The notes: generated by a model not told the origin, from the letters alone. 32,806 bases of DNA from Candidatus Collierbacteria bacterium (GCA_903886255.1 CAISLM010000079.1:1-32806); one strand, 5' to 3'. Positions 22,429-29,963 are shown, counted from the stretch's first letter. Translations and numbers: made by a program.

Positions 22429-25206
22429 TCATGGATTTGGGGTATCTAATGAATACAAACTTAGAGCAACAGTCAATGTTCCCGGCCTGGCGTGAGGAAT
22501 AGGTTTTGTTTGGGTACAGTCATATTGATAAAGCAAATACATGGTGTCGTTTTGAGGAGAAAGCCACATATCGGTGACATAAGGGTCGGAATAGCCTTCC
22601 TTGGGGAATGGAGTGCAGTAGCTATACGGAATAGGCCAGGGGAATGCAGTGGTTCCACAGGCACTGTGACAACTTCCGGCTTCGGTGGGGTTAGCACAAA
22701 CACAGGAATTCGTATCAGTGGCACAGGCAACTGTCTGACCACAGCGAGTGAGACTGGAGGCTGCGGTACAGGTAGTAGAGGCTTGACAGTTTGAGTTTCC
22801 TCCTCCGTTGTATCTTGATAGAGCAGAGATTAAATTGTCAAGACCAGTGATCTGACCACCGGCTTTTCCGTTTAGTTCTTGTCCGGCTTGAATGGCTGAT
22901 TGTTCAAGAGTTTTGCCAGATAGAGGGCTACCATCTTGCAAACTTCTACCGGGATCGTTACCTCCTTCTTCGAAATGTATGCCAGCAAAAACTTCGCAGG
23001 GAACGCCGGTAGCCTTTTCGGCCGCACTATAAGCACTTATCACTTCGGGGGTTAGTTTGGGTACGATATAGGTATAAAAATAAGATAGTGCGGCCGAGGT
23101 TGGGGCTTGGTATGACCCCGCCAGTAATGCTTTCATCTTTGTTCCATCACAGGTTCCGACTGTTGCTTTACTACATTTTGATGATGATTGTTGGTCGGAG
23201 GGAACAAACCAACAATTTTGAAGAAGATACATGGAATCTTCGGCTAGATTATTTTCACGACTAATGGTATCTGAGCCACTGACTGCGGCATTTGCATCGC
23301 TCGACGTATTGGTTACTCCTGTGGCACCAACCAATGCCTTTGGCGCAGCAGAATTTGAGGCAAAATCCGGAAGAAGCATTTTGTAAAATGACGGCTGTAC
23401 AGGGGCGATTAATCGATCGGAAACGGCATTAATTAAGTCGATGATGAATTGGGCAAAGGGGTTTGTCGAAGAGTTGGAAATTAAAGGTTTTCCTCCAATT
23501 ACTAAGTCTGTAAGGCTAGTGATGTAGGGATTGTTAAAAACAGTAATCGGCTTACCAACGCCTTTACCGGTCATGTTGTAGATGTTTATTCCAGGGTGAA
23601 ATGAACAACTCCCTGCCAAACAAGCGGTCTGATCTGCTCCGTAGCCAGTGCAAGTGTCATTAAGGTAACAATAATAATCACCCGGGGGACACATACAATA
23701 ACCAGGAGTTGTTCCTGTTAAAACACTTGTAACAGGAACTGTGACTGTTTGAGTAGTTATTGGATGATCAGGATATGTTTTTGGTGACATTTTTGGAGAG
23801 TTGTTGACGGAGCCGCTACAACCAAGATCTAGTGATGCAACAAATTTGATAATGGGGTATTGATAAAGTTTTAACTGCGCATCAAGTAACACTGGATTGG
23901 TGGAAAGGGTGGGGTATAGTGCCAAATTCCTTCTCGCCCATTCAGGAGTGTAGTAATCAAACAAACCGGGAATGACAACATTAGGGAAACCAAGAATGTC
24001 GTTTCGATATCCTTTAAGGCCAGACATGATTGCTTGAAGATAGGGGATATTTTCTGACGACACATCTGATCCACTGGAGACGTAAGCCCTCATGTTATTA
24101 AAATCAAAGGGAAGCAAAGCGTCATATTCGTCTTTAGTTGTTTGGTTGAGACTTTGATATTGGGTAACATATTTGTCATCTTTCCAGCAACTTTTATCGC
24201 TAAAAGTTTTTAGACAAGTGGCGGAGTTGAGACTGTTTTTTATGTCCTCTATTTTTACCGGATGTTGGGTGAAATCGGTACCTACATAGTAATAGGTATA
24301 ATCCTTTGTGTTTTCGAGATAATAGGCTTTTAATTGAGCTTGGGACAGGCTGTCGAGCATACGCCAAAAGGTGCGGAAAGATTCTTTTTGATTGTTGGGC
24401 TGTGCACCCGGTTTGTCAAAAAGTGAGTTGAAAAGATATTTTTTTGCAAGTGTATCAGGATTTGATCCGGCAAGAGTGGTACTATCCGGTCCGAGAAAAC
24501 CTAGCTGAACATTAGAAATGTCAGTGTTGACCGTGACATTTTCTGTTGTGTCAGGGAGGGGGGCAGTTCCAGTATATGTTCGATTGTATGTAACTGTTGG
24601 TGCAGAGATACAAGAAATGGGATAAGTGAGAATTCCTTGGTTTGAGTCGACAAGATCAATAGCAATTCTTTCAACCTTTTTTGGTTCCGAATAGCAATTA
24701 CTATTTGGAGGATAAATAGTTCCATTATTAGGGCAGATAACTTTATTGATGGGAACAGGAGAAATTGTGGGTGTTGGTGTGAGTGACGGGGTAATAGAGG
24801 GTGTTGTGGATGGAGTCACTGAAGGTGTGATTGAAGGAGTTATTGTGGGAGTTGGTGTAGAAGTTGGTGTGAGAACACAACCACAAATGTTACCTTGAAT
24901 TTGACAAGTATATCCAGCGGTTGAACAGGGAGTACCTACAGTGGCACCTAGAGGAGGATTTTTTATGAGTAAACAATCCGGAACGGAGGTGCTGGGACAT
25001 GTGACTGGTTGAGTAGGACAAGCCGAATCTGTTTGACAACCATATCCACCAGATAGATATGATACGCAACGAGTGCCGTATCCACATCCACCCAAAGGAC
25101 CGCAAATATTTTCAGTGGAGTTAGAACAAGTCGCCGCATAAGCGGTTGTAGAAAAAACAATAGCTACAATTCCTAGGATGATGATGGCAAGCAGTAATTT
25201 CTTCAC
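22429..25206 (-). CDS. Secreted stalked protein with lytic-transglycosylase-like domain
   Basis: 925 aa with a GTG start. Signal peptide ~1-24 (cleavage after TTAYA). A Cys-rich domain (~26-110) leads into a Thr/Pro/Ser stalk of imperfect ITPS-type repeats (~113-150). A large domain (~155-650) of unknown fold follows, with two Cys-rich patches. Near residue 730 comes a lysozyme-like part: GVPCEVFAGIHFEEGGND with candidate catalytic Glu746/747, then ALSRYNGGGNSNC, the equivalent of the AYNAG motif in lytic transglycosylases. The tail is Cys-rich. It would open peptidoglycan for the pilus or secretion channel (VirB1-like role). Transglycosylase identity is by motif only. It has a TATAAT 8 nt before the GTG and no Shine-Dalgarno sequence; the 186-aa gene follows at once. 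Confidence 0.72.
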   Translation of the reverse strand: MKKLLLAIIILGIVAIVFSTTAYAATCSNSTENICGPLGGCGYGTRCVSYLSGGYGCQTDSACPTQPVTCPSTSVPDCLLIKNPPLGATVGTPCSTAGYTCQIQGNICGCVLTPTSTPTPTITPSITPSVTPSTTPSITPSLTPTPTISPVPINKVICPNNGTIYPPNSNCYSEPKKVERIAIDLVDSNQGILTYPISCISAPTVTYNRTYTGTAPLPDTTENVTVNTDISNVQLGFLGPDSTTLAGSNPDTLAKKYLFNSLFDKPGAQPNNQKESFRTFWRMLDSLSQAQLKAYYLENTKDYTYYYVGTDFTQHPVKIEDIKNSLNSATCLKTFSDKSCWKDDKYVTQYQSLNQTTKDEYDALLPFDFNNMRAYVSSGSDVSSENIPYLQAIMSGLKGYRNDILGFPNVVIPGLFDYYTPEWARRNLALYPTLSTNPVLLDAQLKLYQYPIIKFVASLDLGCSGSVNNSPKMSPKTYPDHPITTQTVTVPVTSVLTGTTPGYCMCPPGDYYCYLNDTCTGYGADQTACLAGSCSFHPGINIYNMTGKGVGKPITVFNNPYITSLTDLVIGGKPLISNSSTNPFAQFIIDLINAVSDRLIAPVQPSFYKMLLPDFASNSAAPKALVGATGVTNTSSDANAAVSGSDTISRENNLAEDSMYLLQNCWFVPSDQQSSSKCSKATVGTCDGTKMKALLAGSYQAPTSAALSYFYTYIVPKLTPEVISAYSAAEKATGVPCEVFAGIHFEEGGNDPGRSLQDGSPLSGKTLEQSAIQAGQELNGKAGGQITGLDNLISALSRYNGGGNSNCQASTTCTAASSLTRCGQTVACATDTNSCVCANPTEAGSCHSACGTTAFPWPIPYSYCTPFPKEGYSDPYVTDMWLSPQNDTMYLLYQYDCTQTKPIPHARPGTLTVALSLYSLDTPNP
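24768..24873. repeat. Imperfect 12-bp coding repeats (Thr/Pro/Ser stalk)
   Basis: Tandem 12-bp units with many substitutions encode TPS-I/V-type tetrapeptides in the stalk of the 925-aa protein. A similar, separate tract lies in the 293-aa pilin fusion at about 31270-31353. Coding repeats, not a CRISPR. Confidence 0.7.
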
Positions 25207-25214
25207 TTGAAATT

Positions 25215-25220
25215 ATTATA
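25215..25220 (-). promoter_or_regulatory. -10 box for the 925-aa gene
   Basis: TATAAT on the minus strand exactly 8 nt before the GTG at 25206. No Shine-Dalgarno sequence. Confidence 0.5.
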
Positions 25221-25236
25221 AACGGAAGGCAGTGAT

Positions 25237-25605
25237 CTAGGGACCTGGGGTGGGAATTGTAAACGTAGAAAGATCCGCACCAGTAAATTTACCGATAAGA
25301 ACGATGATAAGCCAGGCTGCAGAAAGAAGGATCAGACCGATTACTGCCCAAGTTAATGTATTCCAGGCGGCGGCGTAGGCCTTTGGGTCAGCACCTGCAG
25401 TGACTAAGCGTACTCCTGCAAAAATAATCATTCCGACAGCAACTAAGGCGAGTAACGCAGGGACCGGAGAAATAAGATTTTGGAAAAGGCATTCTATACC
25501 TTTTATTGTGGCGATTGAATCAGTCCCCTCCGTATATATACAAGCAGGATTTGACCAGGGATTGGGGCTGGCGGCGTAAACTTGGGGAATAAGCTGAAGG
25601 ATCAT
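25237..25605 (-). CDS. VirB2/TrbC-like pilin paralog (copy 1)
   Basis: 122 aa from the ATG at 25605 (a TTG at 25626 would add 7 residues but would overlap the -10 box). Very short leader MILQLIPQVYA, an extracytoplasmic loop with two Cys (PACIY, GIECLF), helix 1 (ALLALVAVGMIIFAGVRLV), a small cytoplasmic turn TAGADPKAYAAA, helix 2 (AVIGLILLSAAWLIIVLIG) and a Pro/Thr tail. This is the two-helix hairpin of VirB2/TrbC pilins. It is separated from copies 2-7 by a terminator and has its own TATAAT 6 nt before the ATG, so it is expressed separately from them and lies just upstream of the transglycosylase gene. Confidence 0.82.
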   Translation of the reverse strand: MILQLIPQVYAASPNPWSNPACIYTEGTDSIATIKGIECLFQNLISPVPALLALVAVGMIIFAGVRLVTAGADPKAYAAAWNTLTWAVIGLILLSAAWLIIVLIGKFTGADLSTFTIPTPGP

Positions 25606-25611
25606 ATATTT

Positions 25612-25617
25612 ATTATA
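25612..25617 (-). promoter_or_regulatory. -10 box for pilin copy 1
   Basis: TATAAT on the minus strand 6 nt before the ATG at 25605, right after a terminator. It supports the ATG over the upstream TTG as the start. Confidence 0.5.
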
Positions 25618-25627
25618 TCTTAACAAA

Positions 25628-25647
25628 AACCCCGGTTGCCCGGGGTT
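25628..25647 (-). terminator. Rho-independent terminator after pilin copy 2
   Basis: An 8-bp perfect stem (AACCCCGG / CCGGGGTT, 4-nt loop) followed on the minus strand by TTTGTT. It ends the copies 7-to-2 transcript. Confidence 0.85.
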
Positions 25648-25667
25648 TGTTTGTTAATCTCTGATAC

Positions 25668-26009
25668 TTAATATGGTTTAGGGAGAGTAATGTTGCCTCC
25701 GAAGACGTCGATACCGAAGAAGTAGGAGATGAGTTGCATGAGTGCCCATGACGCGGCGATAATGGCTAGACCAACGAGAGCGGCTGTAATGCGATTTCTG
25801 GCAGCTTCGGTTTTGGTTTTGTCACCACCGGAGGTGAGCCACTCAACTCCGCCCATAACGAGGAAAGCAAAAGTGAGGATTCCTGCAACGATAAAAGCAA
25901 CTGAAATGGCGGAAGAAATTAATTTACCAATATCGGTGATTTTCATGCCGGTTGGTTGGCCGACTCCGATAGTTGAAGTATCTGCGAAGACCTGGGGAAT
26001 TAAGGACAT
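25668..26009 (-). CDS. VirB2/TrbC-like pilin paralog (copy 2)
   Basis: 113 aa. Leader MSLIPQVFA, a short loop, helix 1 (VAFIVAGILTFAFLVMGGVEWL), turn TSGGDKTKTEAARNRI, helix 2 (AALVGLAIIAASWALMQLISYF) and a short tail. The GGVEWLTSGGDK turn is the hallmark of the array. It has its own sigma70-type promoter overlapping the end of copy 3, and a strong terminator follows. Confidence 0.85.
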   Translation of the reverse strand: MSLIPQVFADTSTIGVGQPTGMKITDIGKLISSAISVAFIVAGILTFAFLVMGGVEWLTSGGDKTKTEAARNRITAALVGLAIIAASWALMQLISYFFGIDVFGGNITLPKPY

Positions 26010-26047
26010 ATTTTTTCTTTATTAATAATTAATTAAAGACTGTATTC

Positions 26048-26076
26048 ATTATTATGGTATTTTAGGCTGTTGTCAA
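26048..26076 (-). promoter_or_regulatory. Sigma70-type promoter inside the pilin array, for copy 2
   Basis: On the minus strand, a perfect -35 TTGACA (26071-26076) overlapping the stop codon of copy 3, a 17-bp spacer, and -10 AATAAT (26048-26053). It gives copy 2 a separate promoter. Confidence 0.6.
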
Positions 26077-26429
26077 CCGCCGACGGGATTATTGGTACAA
26101 AGGGTGCTGAGATCGATACCGAAGAAACTGAGAACTAAGGTATAAATGGCGTAGCTCGCAGCTACAATAGCTAAACCAATAACGGCGTTGGTGATACTTG
26201 TTTGGGCTGCTTGAAGTTTGACTTTATCTCCCCCAGAAGTGAGCCATTGAACACCACCCATAACTAGAATTACGAAAAAGGCGATGGCAGAAATAATAAA
26301 AACAACAGAAACAGCATTGCTAACAAGATTTGCTATGCAAGTAAAGCCAAAGAAATTCCCGGCAGTAGCCGGTGCACCAATATCGACTATATTGTCTGCA
26401 GCGAAAATTTTGGGAATTAGATTCATCAT
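26073..26429 (-). CDS. VirB2/TrbC-like pilin paralog (copy 3)
   Basis: 118 aa. Leader MMNLIPKIFA, a loop with Cys (GFTCIANL), helix 1 (VVFIISAIAFFVILVMGGVQWL), turn TSGGDKVKLQAAQ, helix 2 (AVIGLAIVAASYAIYTLVLSFF) and a tail with a second Cys (STLCTNN). Both Cys would lie outside the membrane and could form a disulfide. The ATG overlaps the stop of copy 4 by 4 nt (translational coupling). Confidence 0.85.
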   Translation of the reverse strand: MMNLIPKIFAADNIVDIGAPATAGNFFGFTCIANLVSNAVSVVFIISAIAFFVILVMGGVQWLTSGGDKVKLQAAQTSITNAVIGLAIVAASYAIYTLVLSFFGIDLSTLCTNNPVGG

Positions 26430-26794
26430 GGTGCAATGTTATTTTGGAAAACGGGAGCAAGAATATTAATTTTGAAAGCACCTTGGACGAAGAGAGTAAG
26501 GGCATAAGAACCAATGAGAACAGCAAGACCAATAAGTGAGTTGCTGATCATTTTTTGGGCTGTTTCAACTCTAGTTTTGTCTCCTCCGGCAGTGAGCCAC
26601 TCAACTCCACCCCAGATGAGAAAGATAAGAACGGCGATACCACCAACAGTGACAACCGCCCGCCAAAGCTGAGCGATATAGAAGGCGAGACCTTCACCGG
26701 GAGAGTATGCCTGAATTTGTGCCGGAAGGGAAGTGTTTTTGATTTCGTTTGTGGAGGCTGCGGCTGCAGCGGCAAAGACTTGTCGGATAATCAT
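26426..26794 (-). CDS. VirB2/TrbC-like pilin paralog (copy 4)
   Basis: 122 aa. Leader MIIRQVFA, an Ala-rich then polar loop (~9-42), helix 1 (VVTVGGIAVLIFLIWGGVEWL), turn TAGGDKTRVETAQ, helix 2 (SLIGLAVLIGSYALTLFVQGAF) and a short tail. It overlaps copy 3 by 4 nt and follows copy 5 by 2 nt, so it is mid-operon. Confidence 0.85.
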   Translation of the reverse strand: MIIRQVFAAAAAASTNEIKNTSLPAQIQAYSPGEGLAFYIAQLWRAVVTVGGIAVLIFLIWGGVEWLTAGGDKTRVETAQKMISNSLIGLAVLIGSYALTLFVQGAFKINILAPVFQNNIAP

Positions 26795-26796
26795 AA

Positions 26797-27204
26797 TTAG
26801 GGTGTTAGTGTTATACCTTTCATTAAAGTTTTAAAAGGATTGAGAATATCGATGCCAAGAACGCCACCAACTATACCAACAACAAATAAACTGGCGACTA
26901 TAGCAACTAAACCAATGACACCCTGAGTCATTTGGGTTTGGGCTTCAGAAACTTTGGCCTTGTCTCCTCCGGCAGTGAGCCACTTAAGACCTCCTAAAGT
27001 AAAGAAAATGACGAAAGCAAGACCACCGACAACAGTGAGAGTAGTAACGACAGCGGAAATAATGTTTCCGAGTTGAGTTCCAGTTCCTGTCTGGTCGATA
27101 GTGGACACCCCTTCAAAACCGAAGAGTCCAATGCCTCTTATTGGTCCGGCAGTGATGGTTGTAGCGGCGTAAGCGGGTTTGATAATTAAATTAAGAAGTG
27201 ACAT
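26797..27204 (-). CDS. VirB2/TrbC-like pilin paralog (copy 5)
   Basis: 135 aa. Leader MSLLNLIIKPAYA, a Gly/Thr-rich loop, helix 1 (VVTTLTVVGGLAFVIFFTLGGLKWL), turn TAGGDKAKVSEAQ, helix 2 (GVIGLVAIVASLFVVGIVGGVLGI) and a polar tail. It starts 1 nt after the stop of copy 6. Confidence 0.85.
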   Translation of the reverse strand: MSLLNLIIKPAYAATTITAGPIRGIGLFGFEGVSTIDQTGTGTQLGNIISAVVTTLTVVGGLAFVIFFTLGGLKWLTAGGDKAKVSEAQTQMTQGVIGLVAIVASLFVVGIVGGVLGIDILNPFKTLMKGITLTP

Positions 27205-27205
27205 A

Positions 27206-27577
27206 TTAGACTGAAATAAATGATGGGTTTAATATTGCATCAAATCTGCCAAATAAGAGTGCGCTGACAATGGCAATTATAACGAAACTAGCCGCCATAA
27301 TAACCAATCCGGTAATGGCTGTAGTGATTCTGGTGCCGGCTTCTTGAATCTTGGCCTTTTCGCCATTGGAGGTAATGTAGGCAAGACCGCCGCTAAGGAA
27401 TTGCCAGAGAGTAAACAGACCGCCAATAATGAGAAAAAAACGAATGATGGCACTAATAAAATCTCCGGTCTTGCCGATATCCCCAGGAATTCCAACGGGA
27501 AGAGAAATTGTGCCGACAACATCACTAGCTGCGGCGTAAGCGGGTTTGATGAGGATGTTGATTAAATTGTTTAACAT
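27206..27577 (-). CDS. VirB2/TrbC-like pilin paralog (copy 6)
   Basis: 123 aa from the ATG at 27577, 1 nt after the stop of copy 7. The frame is open to 27598, but that start would overlap copy 7 by 20 nt and adds nothing conserved. Leader MLNNLINILIKPAYA (nearly the same end as copy 5), helix 1 (AIIRFFLIIGGLFTLWQFLSGGLAYI), turn TSNGEKAKIQEAG, helix 2 (AITGLVIMAASFVIIAIVSAL) and a tail. Confidence 0.85.
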   Translation of the reverse strand: MLNNLINILIKPAYAAASDVVGTISLPVGIPGDIGKTGDFISAIIRFFLIIGGLFTLWQFLSGGLAYITSNGEKAKIQEAGTRITTAITGLVIMAASFVIIAIVSALLFGRFDAILNPSFISV

Positions 27578-27578
27578 T

Positions 27579-27893
27579 TTATAAGAAGCTAAAACCAAGT
27601 ATAGCGCCTATTAGCCGAGTAACGACTCCGGCGGCAACTACTACGACTATTCCAATTATGCCATAGTTTAGCATTACCCCTGCCTGAGCAGTTTTAGCTT
27701 TATCTCCAGCGGCAGTGACGTAGTTGAAGCCGGCTAGAAGGATAGTTCCAAACGCGAGAATTCCGGAAAGGATAAGGACGTCGGCTATGATGGGGTTTAT
27801 CAGAGTGGCAAGGGTAGCATTTGTTCCACCGAGTTTACTCGCAGGGGAATAGACATCGACTAAATTGACAGCAAGTGCCTGTTTAATAAGCAT
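27579..27893 (-). CDS. VirB2/TrbC-like pilin paralog (copy 7)
   Basis: 104 aa, first gene of the copies 7-to-2 operon. Leader MLIKQALA, a short loop, helix 1 (IIADVLILSGILAFGTILLAGFNYV), turn TAAGDKAKTAQAG, helix 2 (YGIIGIVVVVAAGVVTRLIGAIL). The ATG lies 8 nt after a TAAAAT box that forms half of a symmetric divergent promoter. Confidence 0.85.
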   Translation of the reverse strand: MLIKQALAVNLVDVYSPASKLGGTNATLATLINPIIADVLILSGILAFGTILLAGFNYVTAAGDKAKTAQAGVMLNYGIIGIVVVVAAGVVTRLIGAILGFSFL

Positions 27894-27901
27894 TAAATAT
27901 T

Positions 27902-27916
27902 ATTTTACAGTAAAAT
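27902..27916. promoter_or_regulatory. Symmetric divergent -10 element
   Basis: ATTTTAC-A-GTAAAAT, a 15-bp inverted repeat with one central base. It gives TAAAAT on both strands: 8 nt before the pilin copy 7 ATG (27893, minus) and 6 nt before the prenyl synthase ATG (27923, plus). The whole gap is only 29 bp and has no Shine-Dalgarno sequence. Confidence 0.55.
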
Positions 27917-27922
27917 TCGGTC

Positions 27923-29005
27923 ATGGTGAATAATTCATTAGGAGGTGAAGCGAAAAAAAACCTCGAGGTATTGATAAAAAAAATTGACGGAAAGTTAGTG
28001 GAATATTGGGATTACGAGATTGAGAGAAAATTTGGATATGAACCATCACAGAAAGATTTGATTCGGAAAGTACTTTTGCATGCGAAGGAGCATAACTTAA
28101 GAAAAGCAAAGCGAATAAGAGCATCTTTTGTTTATTATGGATATTTGTTGGGCGGGAAAATACCTAACAAAGAAGTTTGGAAAGTGATGGAGGGAATTGA
28201 ATTAGTTCATACAGCACTTCTGATGCATGACGATTTTATGGACGAAGATAAATTGAGAAGAGGTTTGCCTACGACTCAAGAATATTTCGCGGAAGGTGAT
28301 AAACACTATGGAGAGTCGATGGCGGTAAATGTTGGAGATGTAGTTTTGTGCCTGGGATTTGAAAGAATTCTAGAGTGCGGATTGGATAGAAATAAAGTTC
28401 TTGAGGCGGCGAAAATATTAATGAGAGGAATTGCCAATACTGCCTTTGGACAGATATACGATGTGACTTTACCTAAATTGGGAGAATTAACAGAGGAAAA
28501 GGTGTTGGCTATTCATAGAGCAAAGACAGCAATTTATACATATCAAAATCCATTATTGATTGGTGGAATTTTGGCGGGTCTTAACAATGAAGTTTTGGAA
28601 TCACTGAAGGAATATTCATATAAAGGAGGAGTGGCGTTCCAACTCCAAGATGATGTTCTGGGTATGTTTGGTAAAACCAAAAAAACCGGAAAGTCAGTGG
28701 ATTCTGATTTACTTCAAGGGAAAAGCACGTTACTGATTGCAAAAACATTGGAACTTGGAAATAAAAAGCAAAAAGAAACACTACTAAATGCATGGGGTAA
28801 TAAAAAAGCCTCAGTTAAAGAAACTATTGAAGCAAAACAGGCGATTGTAGATTCGGGTGCCCTAGACTACTCTGTGCAGAAGGCAAAGAGTCTTACTTCG
28901 GAGGCTGTAGATGTTGCACGAGGCCTTGAAAAACTAGATCTAAATCAAGAGGCAGTAGATTATTTGAAGGGGATAGCAGAGTATGTAGTGAGCAGGGAAG
29001 TTTAG
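27923..29005 (+). CDS. Trans-polyprenyl diphosphate synthase (FPP/GGPP-synthase family)
   Basis: 360 aa. It makes linear prenyl diphosphates from IPP and an allylic primer in the cytoplasm. First Asp-rich motif at 103-107 (MHDDFMDED), followed by RRG at 112-114; KT at 201-202; second motif QLQDDVLGMFG with D243-D244, then the GKSVDSDLLQGKSTLL element typical of the actinobacterial/archaeal GGPP-synthase group. The residues just before the first motif (ELVHTALLMH) are small or medium, so chain length (C15 to C20 or more) cannot be fixed by eye. With uppS 0.2 kb away it could supply the primer for undecaprenyl carrier synthesis. Start: ATG 6 nt after TAAAAT. A chance AGGAGGTGA lies inside codons 6-9 and is not a usable ribosome binding site. 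Confidence 0.9.
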   Translation: MVNNSLGGEAKKNLEVLIKKIDGKLVEYWDYEIERKFGYEPSQKDLIRKVLLHAKEHNLRKAKRIRASFVYYGYLLGGKIPNKEVWKVMEGIELVHTALLMHDDFMDEDKLRRGLPTTQEYFAEGDKHYGESMAVNVGDVVLCLGFERILECGLDRNKVLEAAKILMRGIANTAFGQIYDVTLPKLGELTEEKVLAIHRAKTAIYTYQNPLLIGGILAGLNNEVLESLKEYSYKGGVAFQLQDDVLGMFGKTKKTGKSVDSDLLQGKSTLLIAKTLELGNKKQKETLLNAWGNKKASVKETIEAKQAIVDSGALDYSVQKAKSLTSEAVDVARGLEKLDLNQEAVDYLKGIAEYVVSREV

Positions 29006-29021
29006 ATTTTCAAAAAAAGTA

Positions 29022-29027
29022 TAGAAT
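29022..29027 (+). promoter_or_regulatory. -10 box for the 86-aa gene
   Basis: TAGAAT 7 nt before the ATG at 29035, in the 29-bp gap after the prenyl synthase. Confidence 0.35.
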
Positions 29028-29034
29028 ATCAGGA

Positions 29035-29295
29035 ATGGAAATTCAAAGATATTGGAGATTGATACCAACAAATTCTAGTTTTACCGGGAGAGAGGATAAA
29101 TCTCGGGAAACAGGTGTTAAGTATTTTAGATATCCGGGGGGCGCAGTTCTCTTGGAGGGGAGTTGTGAGGAGGTATATGACAGATTTGTGGATAAAGGAT
29201 TCAAACCGGAGGTAATTGAGGAAATACTACTTGGTCTTTTTGGAGGTGTCACCACCGAAACGTCTATCTCGCTTAAGAAAATCATTAATGGCTAG
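29035..29295 (+). CDS. Hypothetical small protein (86 aa)
   Basis: Not recognised. 86 aa, soluble; a beta-like N-terminal half (GVKYFRYPGGAVLLEGS) and an amphipathic helical half (CEEVYDRFVDKGFKPEVIEEILLGLFGG). The composition looks protein-like. It follows the prenyl synthase by 29 bp in the same direction. Its last 69 bases overlap the 3' end of the convergent uppS, which is why confidence is moderate; a -10-like box at the usual leaderless spacing supports it. Confidence 0.55.
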   Translation: MEIQRYWRLIPTNSSFTGREDKSRETGVKYFRYPGGAVLLEGSCEEVYDRFVDKGFKPEVIEEILLGLFGGVTTETSISLKKIING

Positions 29296-29937
29296 GTTGA
29301 ATTCAGCCGGAGTAAAGTCTGGGAAGAGTGTGGGGGTGAAAAAGAGTTCTGCGTAGACAGATTGCCAAGGAAGATAGCCGGAAAGACGTTTGTCACCGCC
29401 AGTACGAATAATTAGGTCAGGGTCAGGGATGCCAGCTGTATCCAGATGGGCCGAGAAAACCTCTTCATTCACGTTTTCTGAGGGGATTTTTTCGTCTATT
29501 ATCTTTTTAACTGCTCTTAAAATTTCATCACGGCCGCCATAGTTGAGAGCAAAAGTAACGGTAATTTTGTGGTTTTTGGAAGACTTGGCAATCATTTCCA
29601 ATGATTTTTTGGCAATATCTTTGGGAAAGCGATCAATATCGCCAAGAATCCTGAGCTTAGCACCACGTTTGATGAAACGGACGGCAAGGGAACCTAAGGC
29701 GAAGCGGAAAACATCAAAAAGACCTTTGAGCTCAGTTTTGTCCCGTTTCCAATTTTCGGTGGAAAAAGCCCAGAAAGTTACAAAAGGAATACCGAGCTCG
29801 ACACATCTTTCAATGAGAGGTTCAATTGCCTCTTTGGCGGCTTGTTCATGACCCATGACAGGATCAAGACCATGCGCACGAGCCCAGCGGCGGTTTCCGT
29901 CCATAATGATAGCGACATGTTTGAGGGGAGATTCCAT
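29227..29937 (-). CDS. uppS: Undecaprenyl (di-trans,poly-cis) diphosphate synthase
   Basis: 236 aa, normal length. It extends FPP with cis-isoprene units to give the C55 lipid carrier for peptidoglycan and surface glycans. Signature regions: HVAIIMDGNRRWAR with catalytic Asp13, TFWAFSTENWKR, FALNYGGRDEI, and the C-terminal IPDPDLIIRTGGDKRLSGYLPWQ with SVYAELFFTPTLFPDF. It splits the two pilin groups and lies next to the prenyl synthase that can feed it. The ATG at 29937 lies 8 nt after TGgTATAAT; there is no Shine-Dalgarno sequence. Confidence 0.96.
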   Translation of the reverse strand: MESPLKHVAIIMDGNRRWARAHGLDPVMGHEQAAKEAIEPLIERCVELGIPFVTFWAFSTENWKRDKTELKGLFDVFRFALGSLAVRFIKRGAKLRILGDIDRFPKDIAKKSLEMIAKSSKNHKITVTFALNYGGRDEILRAVKKIIDEKIPSENVNEEVFSAHLDTAGIPDPDLIIRTGGDKRLSGYLPWQSVYAELFFTPTLFPDFTPAEFNLAINDFLKRDRRFGGDTSKKTK

Positions 29938-29945
29938 TTTAATAG

Positions 29946-29954
29946 ATTATACCA
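29946..29954 (-). promoter_or_regulatory. Extended -10 promoter of uppS
   Basis: TGgTATAAT on the minus strand (TATAAT 29946-29951), 8 nt before the uppS ATG. One of the clearest leaderless-type promoters here. The gap to the preceding pilin is only 26 bp. Confidence 0.6.
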
Positions 29955-29963
29955 AAATGAGGC

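Noticed and set aside
22492..22794. Plus-strand 100-aa Gly/Thr-rich open frame
   Set aside because: Complement of the Cys-rich C-terminus of the 925-aa protein.
24768..24873. Tandem short repeats considered as a CRISPR array
   Set aside because: Units are 12 bp, have no spacers and keep the reading frame of a Thr/Pro/Ser stalk.
27939..27949. Strong Shine-Dalgarno-like AGGAGGTGA inside the prenyl synthase gene
   Set aside because: No suitable start codon follows at the right distance in any meaningful frame; it encodes the Leu-Gly-Gly-Glu stretch of the protein.
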